A stretch of DNA of 9,198 nt. Origin: Actinomycetes bacterium. GTDB lineage: Bacteria > Actinomycetota > Actinomycetes > Actinomycetales > Cellulomonadaceae. Location of the stretch: positions 1-9,198 of the forward strand of contig JAEWYD010000340.1 of assembly GCA_023462275.1 (NCBI GenBank). The letters run 5' to 3'. Under the pieces are notes generated by a model. The model had not been told where the DNA came from and made no database searches. It was given only the letters and a program-made list of their open reading frames with translations. The translations under genes and the position numbers were made by a program. Positions 1 to 4,994 of this stretch are shown here, piece by piece (position 1 is the stretch's first letter; every line of letters begins with the position of its first letter).

Positions 1-1153
1 TCTGCGGCCCGGGCGGCGGCTGCTGCCCGGCGGCTGGCGCCGGCGGGTTCAGAGGCTGGTCGGTCCGCAGACGCTCCCAGAGCAGCGGGGCGTCGGCCGT
101 CCACTCGACGTACCCGTGGGAGCCGAACGCCCAGGGCACGGTGACGAAGGTGACGTCGGTCGCGCGCAGGTCGCGCACCCCCCAGGCGAGCCCGAGCTGC
201 TCGGTCGCCGACCCGAGCTCGGCGGACACCGTGAGCGACGACGTCGCCGCGTCGAGGAACCGCCCGAGCTGGAGGGGGTTGGTCAGGACGTCGGAGGACA
301 TGACCTTGCGCATGAGGGCGCCGATGAAGCGCTGCTGACGCTCGATCCGCGCCGTGTCCGTGCCGTCCGTGCCCTTGATGTGCCGCGCACGGACGTACTG
401 GAGCGCCTGGACGCCCTTGAGGTCGTGCCACCCCGCATCGAGGTCGAGGTGGGTGTAGCGGGGGTCGCGCAGCGGCGTCGGTGCGCACACCTGAACACCC
501 CCGACGGCGTCGACCATCGCCGCAAACCCGGCCATGTCCACGATGACGAAGGCGTCGATCCGCACCTGTGTCATGTTCTGGATGGTCGCCATGGTGCAGG
601 CGGCGCCGAGGGCCAGGTCTCCCGACTTCTTCCAGCCGATGCTGAAGGCCGCGTTGAACTTGTCCTCGTAGGCCCGCGACATCTTGCCGTCCGACTGCCA
701 GTCGAGGTGGCAGGCGGGGATCTGGGCGCGGGAGTCGCGCGGGATCGAGACGACGTCGATGCGGGAGCGGTCGGCCGGGAGGTGGACGATCAGCGTGGTG
801 TCGCTGCCACCGCCGGCGTCCTCGCCCGCGAGGGCGGCGTTCTCGCCCGAGCGGTCGTCGGAGCCGAGCACGAGCAGGTTCACCGCGCGCCCGCCCATCG
901 GGTCCCCCGGCTCGGGCGCGTCCGTCGCACCCGGCACGGGCTCGACGAGGTGGGCGACGGAGGGCAGCGTCGTCATGTTGCTGCGGAAGCGCCACACCGT
1001 GAAGCCGGCGGCGGCAGCAGTGAAGGAGACGACGCCGACGAGACCCAGCGCGACGGCGCGCGCGACGCGGTGGGAGCGCAGCGTCCGGGCGTGCCGTGCC
1101 CGGCCGCAGTCAGGGGTCGATGCCCGCCTCGCGGGGGCCCGTCGCGTGCTCAC
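1..1153 (-). CDS. LCP (LytR-CpsA-Psr) family cell-wall glycopolymer ligase, C-terminus cut by window edge
   Basis: LCP proteins move lipid-linked glycopolymers (wall teichoic acid, arabinogalactan or capsule) onto peptidoglycan outside the membrane. The frame reads open from a GTG at 1153 to base 1, giving at least 384 residues. A basic cytoplasmic head (about 1-30) is followed by one membrane helix (about 31-53) and then an extracellular LCP domain from about residue 90. Visible family motifs are LVLGSDDR (94-101, metal and pyrophosphate site), SDTT (117-120), SIPRDSR (136-142) and ALQYVRARH followed by RIERQQRF (about 250-276), which carries the conserved arginines. The domain looks complete, and the visible end is Pro/Gln-rich. 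The GTG start was chosen because it puts a short basic head before the helix and has a -10-like box 6 bases upstream, with no clear Shine-Dalgarno. The gene is divergent from the XRE repressor gene. Which polymer it transfers cannot be told. The family call is firm. Confidence 0.93.
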   Translation of the reverse strand, partial: MSTRRAPARRASTPDCGRARHARTLRSHRVARAVALGLVGVVSFTAAAAGFTVWRFRSNMTTLPSVAHLVEPVPGATDAPEPGDPMGGRAVNLLVLGSDDRSGENAALAGEDAGGGSDTTLIVHLPADRSRIDVVSIPRDSRAQIPACHLDWQSDGKMSRAYEDKFNAAFSIGWKKSGDLALGAACTMATIQNMTQVRIDAFVIVDMAGFAAMVDAVGGVQVCAPTPLRDPRYTHLDLDAGWHDLKGVQALQYVRARHIKGTDGTDTARIERQQRFIGALMRKVMSSDVLTNPLQLGRFLDAATSSLTVSAELGSATEQLGLAWGVRDLRATDVTFVTVPWAFGSHGYVEWTADAPLLWERLRTDQPLNPPAPAAGQQPPPGPQ

Positions 1154-1165
1154 GCTGGGAATCTA
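1154..1165 (-). promoter_or_regulatory. Putative leaderless -10 box of the LCP gene
   Basis: On the minus strand TAGATT (1165-1160) is followed by six bases and then the GTG start at 1153. This matches the TANNNT plus 6-7 base geometry of actinobacterial leaderless genes. No Shine-Dalgarno lies in between, and no good -35 hexamer is visible 17 bases upstream. Transcription from the start codon itself is an inference. Confidence 0.4.
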
Positions 1166-1200
1166 GGGCAGCCGGCCAGTCGGGCGTGGCGTGCCGATGT

Positions 1201-1215
1201 GTGCACTCTGTGCAC
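1201..1215. promoter_or_regulatory. Possible operator: GTGCAC-TCT-GTGCAC inverted repeat
   Basis: Two copies of the palindromic hexamer GTGCAC lie 3 bases apart and together form a perfect 15-bp inverted repeat with a TCT spacer. It sits about 35 bp upstream of the putative -10 box of the LCP gene, inside the divergent gap. A regulator site is plausible, but no known binding protein is recognised, and GC-rich DNA produces such hexamers by chance. Confidence 0.25.
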
Positions 1216-1289
1216 GTCGTGCGCAGGTTCCGGCCCAGGTCAGAGCGCTGCCAACGCGACCGGCGAGCGCACGGGCGCTCGAACGCGCC

Positions 1290-1308
1290 TGACAAGCGTC
1301 CTTGACAC
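1290..1308 (+). promoter_or_regulatory. Operator-like repeat 1 upstream of the XRE repressor gene
   Basis: The 19-mer TGACAAGCGTCCTTGACAC recurs with one mismatch at 1318-1336. The unit is an imperfect palindrome: the TGACAAGC arm against CCTTGACA matches its reverse complement at 6 of 8 positions. It ends in a perfect TTGACA (1302-1307) that can serve as a -35 box. Binding by the adjacent XRE protein is inferred from position and symmetry. Confidence 0.6.
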
Positions 1309-1336
1309 GCCGCCGAGTGACAAGCATCCTTGACAC
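1302..1336 (+). promoter_or_regulatory. Promoter of the XRE repressor gene, probably leaderless
   Basis: A consensus -35 TTGACA (1302-1307) is followed by a 17-bp spacer and a weak -10 CATCCT (1325-1330). The A of the ATG at 1337 lies 7 bases after the -10, where transcription would begin. There is no Shine-Dalgarno before this ATG, which fits a leaderless message. The -35 lies in operator repeat 1 and the -10 in repeat 2, so a protein bound to either repeat would block polymerase. Confidence 0.55.
1318..1336 (+). promoter_or_regulatory. Operator-like repeat 2 abutting the XRE start codon
   Basis: This is the second copy of the 19-bp unit, TGACAAGCATCCTTGACAC, 28 bp downstream of the first and identical except G to A at its ninth base. 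It ends directly against the ATG at 1337. A 28-bp period is between two and a half and three helical turns, so two dimers would not lie on exactly the same face. Being this close to the start suggests negative autoregulation. Confidence 0.6.
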
Positions 1337-1531
1337 ATGCGGAACGAGGTCCGACGGCTGCGGGAGGAGCGATCCCTGTCCCAGGCCGCCCTCGGCACCG
1401 CGCTCGGGGTCTCGCGCCAGACGGTCAACTCGCTGGAGACCGGGCGCTACGACCCCTCGCTCCCTCTGGCCTTCACCATCGCCCGGTACTTCGGGCTGAG
1501 CATCGAGGAGATCTTCCATGGCGACGAGTGA
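1337..1531 (+). CDS. Small XRE/Cro-type helix-turn-helix repressor (64 aa)
   Basis: This is a stand-alone HTH_3 domain with almost nothing added. Residues 1-14 form the first helix (MRNEVRRLREERSLSQ start). The helix-turn-helix is about 15-34 (SQAALGTALGVSRQTVNSLE), followed by ETGRYDPSLPLAFTIARYFG and the closing SIEEIFHGDE. This matches the compact 65-70 aa XRE regulators common in actinobacteria and Firmicutes, which have no ligand domain. The ATG is where these proteins usually begin, although it lacks a Shine-Dalgarno and probably heads a leaderless transcript. Two operator-like repeats lie immediately upstream. Its stop codon lies 14 bases inside the next gene, so the two are almost certainly co-transcribed and perhaps translationally coupled. 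It probably represses its own operon. The inducing signal is unknown. Confidence 0.92.
   Translation: MRNEVRRLREERSLSQAALGTALGVSRQTVNSLETGRYDPSLPLAFTIARYFGLSIEEIFHGDE
1505..1510 (+). promoter_or_regulatory. Shine-Dalgarno of the membrane-protein gene, inside the XRE gene
   Basis: GAGGAG lies 7 bases before the ATG at 1518 and within the last codons of the XRE gene. This site fixes the start of the overlapping gene. It contrasts with the XRE gene itself, which has none. Confidence 0.7.
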
Positions 1532-1940
1532 GCGCCGGGCGAGCCGCCGCGGGCTGCTGTTCGGGCTCGCGGCGGGAACCGCCGTCGGAGTGCCGCTGAC
1601 CCTGGTCCTGCGCGACCACGGCCCGGGCGACATGTGGGTCGGGTTCGCCGGCGGCGCCGCCCTGGCCCTCGCCGGGCTCGCGTTCGCTGCGTGGCGCGCC
1701 GGGCGTCCGGACCGGTCGACGCCGGCCGACCGAGCGTTCCTGCGCGTCGGGGACGAGCGCGACGACGCCATCCTCACCCGCGCGGCCGCCGTCGTCGGCG
1801 TGGCGGCGTTGCCCCTCACCGCGCTGGCCACCGTCGCCCTCGCCGTCGGCGCGACGATGCTGGCCGTGATGGGCGCGCTCCTCGTCACGGAGGTGGCGAT
1901 CCTCGTCGGCACCTTCGCCGTCGTCAGCCACCGCTCCTGA
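1518..1940 (+). CDS. Four-helix integral membrane protein paired with the XRE repressor (140 aa)
   Basis: I do not recognise a function. Four hydrophobic segments are visible, at about residues 11-31, 40-60, 86-111 and 115-137. A polar, charged loop (61-85) contains GDERDDAI, which recalls the 'DER...' stretch between helix pairs in small DUF2178-like membrane proteins. That resemblance is weak and from memory. The ATG at 1518 has a good Shine-Dalgarno 7 bases upstream, and the gene overlaps the XRE gene by 14 bases. A tiny cytoplasmic repressor followed by a small helical membrane protein is a recurrent actinobacterial and Firmicute arrangement, with the repressor controlling expression of the pair. 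It converges on the lipoate ligase gene with 27 bp between stop codons. Roles in envelope stress or transport would be guesses. Confidence 0.8.
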   Translation: MATSERRASRRGLLFGLAAGTAVGVPLTLVLRDHGPGDMWVGFAGGAALALAGLAFAAWRAGRPDRSTPADRAFLRVGDERDDAILTRAAAVVGVAALPLTALATVALAVGATMLAVMGALLVTEVAILVGTFAVVSHRS

Positions 1941-1948
1941 CGAGGACG

Positions 1949-1967
1949 GCCCGACGCCGGACCGGGC
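1949..1967. terminator. Weak hairpin between convergent stops
   Basis: GCCCG (1949-1953) and CGGGC (1963-1967) can pair across a 9-base loop in the 27-bp gap between the membrane-protein gene and the lipoate ligase gene. It could be a short bidirectional terminator. The stem is only 5 bp and has no T-tract, so support is low. Confidence 0.2.
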
Positions 1968-3017
1968 TCACGGCACGCGCGCGGTCCACTCCGGGGTGCC
2001 GAACTTGGTGGCGACGAGCTCCTCGGCGCGCGCCCGCTCCTCGGGCGTGACGGCGCCGTCGACGGCGTCGTACCGCGAGCGGAAGTGCCTGATGAACGCC
2101 TCGATGACCTCGGCGCGCGGCATGCCCGTCTGCGAGCGCAGCGGGTCCACGCGCTTGTTGGCGCTGGTGGTGCCCTTGTCCGAGAGCTTCTCGCGGCCGA
2201 TCCGCAGCACCTGGAGCATCTTGTCCGCGTCGATGTCGTACGCCATGGTCACGTGGTGCAGGACGGCGCCGGTCGCGAGGCGCTTCTGCGCCGCCCCCGC
2301 GATCTTGCCGGCCGGGGACGCGATGTCGTTGAGCGGCACGTACGTCGCCTCGATGCCGAGCTCGCGGAGCGCGCCGAGCACCCAGTCGTCGAGGAACGCG
2401 TAGGAGCGCTCGAAGCTCAGGCCCTCGACCAGCGAGGCCGGGACGGTCAGCGAGTATGTGATCGTGTTGCCCGGCTCGATGAACATGGCGCCGCCGCCGG
2501 AGATGCGCCGGACCACGGTGATCCCGTGGCGCTCCGCGCCCTCCGGGTCGACCTCGTTGCGCAGTGACTGGAACGAGCCGATGACGACAGCCGGCGCCCC
2601 CCACTCCCAGATGCGCAGGGTCGGCCGACGGCGGCCCTCCCCCACGGCCTCGGCGAGCGCCTGGTCCAGCGCCATGTGCATCGCGGGGCTCTGCGGCCCC
2701 TCGTGCACGATCTCGAAGGTGTGGTCCTCCCAGCGCGTCGCGTGACCCAGCGCGCGCCGGACCGCGATCGCGACAGCCTCGGGCGAGAAGCCCACCATGG
2801 TGACGCCCTCGCCGAGCACCCCGTGCACGACGCCGGTCAGCTGCGACACGGTCGCCGTCTCCGGCATCCCCGCGAGCGCGCCGTCGATGGCCTCGAGGGC
2901 GTCGTCGGGCTCGAGGAAGAAGTCGCCGCTGACGGCGGCCGAGGCGATCCGGCCGTCGGCGACCTCGATGTCGACGGCGACGAGCTTGCCGCCAGGAACC
3001 TTGTACTCACCGCGCAT
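1968..3017 (-). CDS. lplA: Lipoate-protein ligase with N-terminal accessory domain
   Basis: The enzyme activates lipoate with ATP and attaches it to a lysine on lipoyl domains of 2-oxoacid dehydrogenases and glycine-cleavage H protein in the cytoplasm. The protein is 349 aa. Residues 1-90 (MRGEYKVPGGKLVAVDIEV... SGDFFLEPD) look like the lipoate-ligase accessory domain, which in the classical E. coli enzyme is at the C-terminus. The catalytic BPL/LplA fold fills about 97-345. It carries the substrate loop RRISGGGAMF (170-179) and KIAGAAQKR, whose K238 aligns with the catalytic lysine of E. coli LplA. The ATG at 3017 has AGGAT 6 bases upstream, which doubles as part of a TAGGAT -10-like box. 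The permuted order is known in actinobacterial and archaeal relatives. The exact substrate (lipoate or octanoate) is not shown. It is divergent from the hydroquinone reductase gene. Confidence 0.9.
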   Translation of the reverse strand: MRGEYKVPGGKLVAVDIEVADGRIASAAVSGDFFLEPDDALEAIDGALAGMPETATVSQLTGVVHGVLGEGVTMVGFSPEAVAIAVRRALGHATRWEDHTFEIVHEGPQSPAMHMALDQALAEAVGEGRRRPTLRIWEWGAPAVVIGSFQSLRNEVDPEGAERHGITVVRRISGGGAMFIEPGNTITYSLTVPASLVEGLSFERSYAFLDDWVLGALRELGIEATYVPLNDIASPAGKIAGAAQKRLATGAVLHHVTMAYDIDADKMLQVLRIGREKLSDKGTTSANKRVDPLRSQTGMPRAEVIEAFIRHFRSRYDAVDGAVTPEERARAEELVATKFGTPEWTARVP

Positions 3018-3028
3018 GATTCATCCTA
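3018..3028 (-). promoter_or_regulatory. TAGGAT box just before the lplA start
   Basis: On the minus strand TAGGAT (3028-3023) is followed by five bases and the ATG. It can be read as a -10 box of a nearly leaderless message, or AGGAT can be read as a Shine-Dalgarno. The sequence alone does not decide. No convincing -35 is visible. Confidence 0.35.
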
Positions 3029-3110
3029 TGTCTGCCGGGCGAAAGCGGGCTGTTCCCGAACCATCCTTTCCCTCAGGGCGGAACTGCACGACGTCGGGCA
3101 CGATGACGGG

Positions 3111-4172
3111 ATGACGGACGTCGACGCGACCAACCAGGACGAGCGCCCGGAGCACGCCCGCGGAGGCGTGTACTCGGTGCCGGGCGCGGAGTACTCGCGC
3201 GACTCCCGCTACATCACCACCCGCATCACCGCCGACGGCCGGGACGGGTTCCCGGTCGAGCCCGGCCGCTACCGCCTGGTCGCGGCGCGCGCGTGCCCGT
3301 GGGCGAGCCGGGTGATCGTCGTGCGGCGCCTGCTCGGCCTCGAGGAGGCGCTCTCGATGGGGCTCGCGGGACCGACGCACGACGAGCGGTCGTGGACGTT
3401 CGACCTCGACTCGTGCGGCCGCGACCCCGTGCTGGGCATCGAGCGCCTCCAGGAGGCGTACCTGCGGCGCGACCCCGACTACCCGCGCGGCATCACGGTG
3501 CCCGCGATCGTCGACGTCCCGTCCGGCGCGGTCGTCACCAACGACTTCGCCCTGATGACCATCGACCTCGAGCTCGAGTGGACGGCGTACCACCGGCCCG
3601 GCGCGCCGGACCTGTACCCCGAGGCGCTGCGCGGCGAGATCGACGACGTCAACCGCCGCGTGTACCGCGACGTCAACAACGGCGTCTACCGCTGCGGGTT
3701 CGCGGGCTCCCAGGCCGCGTACGACGCCGCCTACCGCCGCCTGTGGGACGGCCTCGACTGGCTCGAGGAGCGCCTGGCCGGCCAGCGCTACCTCGTCGGC
3801 GACTCGATCACCGAGGCGGACGTCCGCCTGTTCACCACGCTCGTGCGGTTCGACCCGGTCTACCACGGGCACTTCAAGTGCAACCGCAGCAAGCTCACCG
3901 AGATGCCGGCGCTGTGGGCGTACGCGCGCGACCTGTTCCAGACGCCCGGGTTCGGCGACACCGTCGACTTCGCCCAGATCAAGGAGCACTACTACGTGGT
4001 GCACCGCGACATCAACCCGACCGGCATCGTGCCCGCGGGGCCGGACCTCGCGGGATGGCTGACGCCGCACGGTCGGGAGGCGCTGGGCGGGCGGCCGTTC
4101 GGGGACGGCACGGCGCCCGGTCCGGTGCCCGACGGCGAGCGGGTGGACCCCGCACACAACCCGCTCGGCTGA
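3111..4172 (+). CDS. Xi-class glutathione transferase-like S-conjugated hydroquinone reductase
   Basis: Xi-class enzymes (YqjG/PcpF/ECM4 type) use a catalytic cysteine to strip a thiol adduct from S-conjugated hydroquinones in the cytoplasm. The protein is 353 aa, typical for the class. The thioredoxin-like N-domain carries the Cys-Pro-Trp-Ala active site at 62-65 (ACPWASRVIVVRRLLGL). Further class signatures are GITVPAIVD with VTNDF (about 127-146), NGVYRCGFA (190-198), an all-helical C-domain with LVGDSITEADVRLFTTLVRFDPVYHGHFKCN (228-258) and HYYVVHRDINPTGIVPAGP (293-311). The ATG at 3111 is the first in frame before the conserved part and has only a weak Shine-Dalgarno. Most actinobacteria make mycothiol rather than glutathione, so the true adduct may be mycothiol. 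A methyltransferase gene follows 30 bp downstream on the same strand. Confidence 0.92.
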   Translation: MTDVDATNQDERPEHARGGVYSVPGAEYSRDSRYITTRITADGRDGFPVEPGRYRLVAARACPWASRVIVVRRLLGLEEALSMGLAGPTHDERSWTFDLDSCGRDPVLGIERLQEAYLRRDPDYPRGITVPAIVDVPSGAVVTNDFALMTIDLELEWTAYHRPGAPDLYPEALRGEIDDVNRRVYRDVNNGVYRCGFAGSQAAYDAAYRRLWDGLDWLEERLAGQRYLVGDSITEADVRLFTTLVRFDPVYHGHFKCNRSKLTEMPALWAYARDLFQTPGFGDTVDFAQIKEHYYVVHRDINPTGIVPAGPDLAGWLTPHGREALGGRPFGDGTAPGPVPDGERVDPAHNPLG

Positions 4173-4190
4173 TCGGGCCGCCCGGCTCGC

Positions 4191-4202
4191 TAGGGTGCGA
4201 CC
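4191..4202 (+). promoter_or_regulatory. Putative leaderless -10 box of the methyltransferase gene
   Basis: TAGGGT (4191-4196) is followed by exactly six bases and the GTG at 4203. This is the geometry expected for a leaderless actinobacterial gene. AGGGTG could instead act as a Shine-Dalgarno at similar spacing. The box lies in the 30-bp gap after the hydroquinone reductase gene, so the methyltransferase may have its own start site. Confidence 0.45.
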
Positions 4203-4823
4203 GTGCCGCACGACATCAGCTGGGACGAGTACAACACAGCCCAGGCGGGCCGGGCGCCGCGCGCGTCGCTCGCCGCGGCCCTCGACGCCGCGTCGCCGCG
4301 TGACGGTCGGGCCGGCGCCAACGAGCCGCCCGTCGCGATCGACCTGGGCTGCGGTGAGGGCGTCGAGGTGACTGCCCTGCTCGAGCAGGGCTGGACCGTG
4401 CACGCCGTCGACGGCGAGGCGGCAGCCCTGGACCGGCTCGCCGCGCGGACACCGCCCGAGCTGCGCACCCGCCTGCACGTCCACCGCCTCCCCTACGGCG
4501 CGATCGAGACGCTTCCCGAGGCCAGCCTGGTGCACGCCTCGTACTCGCTGCCGTACTGCGAGCCGGAGCACTTCCCGGCCCTGTGGGCGGCCGTGCGCGC
4601 GGCGCTCCGACCGGGCGCCGTGCTCGCGTGCCAGCTCTTCGGCCCGCACGACGACGCCTACGGCGACCCCGAGATGACGTTCCACACCGCCGACGAGGCG
4701 CGCGCGCTCGTGGCGGGCCTCGACGTCGTCAGCTGGATTGAGGAGGACGCCGACGGCTCCGCGTACACGGGCCCCAAGCACTGGCACGTGTTCCACGTCG
4801 TCGCGCGCCGCCCTGCCGACTGA
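4203..4823 (+). CDS. Class I SAM-dependent methyltransferase, TehB-like
   Basis: The protein is 206 aa and binds S-adenosylmethionine; the methyl acceptor is unknown. Motif I is VAIDLGCGEG (44-53). The acidic residue ending strand 2 is D70 in WTVHAVD. Strand 4 is LVHASYSLPYC (109-119), followed by a helix and ALRPGAVLACQLFG (133-147). The N-terminal DISWDEYNTAQAGRAPR resembles the lead-in 'W...Y...GR.PR' of small TehB/Methyltransf_25-type enzymes. These act on small molecules such as oxyanions or thiols, but nothing here shows the substrate. The GTG at 4203 is chosen because the protein begins with this lead-in and a -10-like box lies 6 bases upstream. It follows the hydroquinone reductase gene closely, so a joint role in detoxifying quinones or thiols is possible but speculative. 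Confidence 0.87.
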   Translation: MPHDISWDEYNTAQAGRAPRASLAAALDAASPRDGRAGANEPPVAIDLGCGEGVEVTALLEQGWTVHAVDGEAAALDRLAARTPPELRTRLHVHRLPYGAIETLPEASLVHASYSLPYCEPEHFPALWAAVRAALRPGAVLACQLFGPHDDAYGDPEMTFHTADEARALVAGLDVVSWIEEDADGSAYTGPKHWHVFHVVARRPAD

Positions 4824-4831
4824 CGCCGCGA

Positions 4832-4847
4832 CCGGCCGCCCGGCCGG
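4832..4847. terminator. Hairpin 1 in the convergent gap
   Basis: CCGGCC (4832-4837) pairs with GGCCGG (4842-4847) over a GCCC loop, 8 bases after the methyltransferase stop codon. A 6-bp all-GC stem this close to a stop is consistent with a terminator without a U-tract, as is usual in high-GC bacteria. Confidence 0.45.
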
Positions 4848-4863
4848 GACGAGGGTATCGGCG

Positions 4864-4885
4864 TCGCCCGCTCCCCCGCGGGCGA
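4864..4885. terminator. Hairpin 2 in the convergent gap
   Basis: TCGCCCGC (4864-4871) and GCGGGCGA (4878-4885) form a perfect 8-bp stem with a 6-base TCCCCC loop. This is the cleanest short stem-loop in the gap. It would work in either direction and probably helps end transcription from both sides. Confidence 0.5.
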
Positions 4886-4907
4886 TCCGCCGCCGTACCC
4901 TCCGCCC

Positions 4908-4956
4908 CGAGTGGAGCACGGTGGCGTTCGTCATCCTCGAGTGGAGTGCCGTGGCG
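4908..4956 (+). repeat. Two direct copies of a 19-bp CGAGTGGAG unit
   Basis: CGAGTGGAGCACGGTGGCG (4908-4926) recurs as CGAGTGGAGTGCCGTGGCG (4938-4956), 16 of 19 bases identical, at a 30-bp period. The second copy is also the left arm of the palindrome at 4938-4973. The same CGAGTGGA outer arm begins the palindrome at the right end of the window, which suggests one repeat family. Confidence 0.6.
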
Positions 4957-4973
4957 CCACCGCGCTCCACTCG
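4938..4973. repeat. 36-bp near-perfect palindrome between convergent genes
   Basis: CGAGTGGAG (4938-4946) pairs with CTCCACTCG (4965-4973), and the centre is the perfect palindrome GTGGCGCCAC (4951-4960). Between them are one G-T wobble and one C-C mismatch. The whole can fold as a nearly unbroken hairpin on either strand. It lies 22 bp past the stop codon of the secreted dehydrogenase gene and on the far side of the methyltransferase gene, so a bidirectional terminator or a REP-like element are the main readings. There is no T-tract on either side. Confidence 0.6.
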
Positions 4974-4994
4974 CGGGGGTTGGGCGGCTGTGCG

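Noticed and set aside
116..1333. Long plus-strand open frame (405 codons) opposite the LCP gene
   Set aside because: It is Arg/Gly/Asp/Glu-rich low-complexity translation, typical of antisense frames in GC-rich genes. The minus frame here has clear LCP motifs.
3021..4970. 649-codon minus-strand open frame antisense to the hydroquinone reductase and methyltransferase genes
   Set aside because: It has no recognisable domain and the composition of a shadow frame. Both plus-strand genes show strong family motifs over the same bases.
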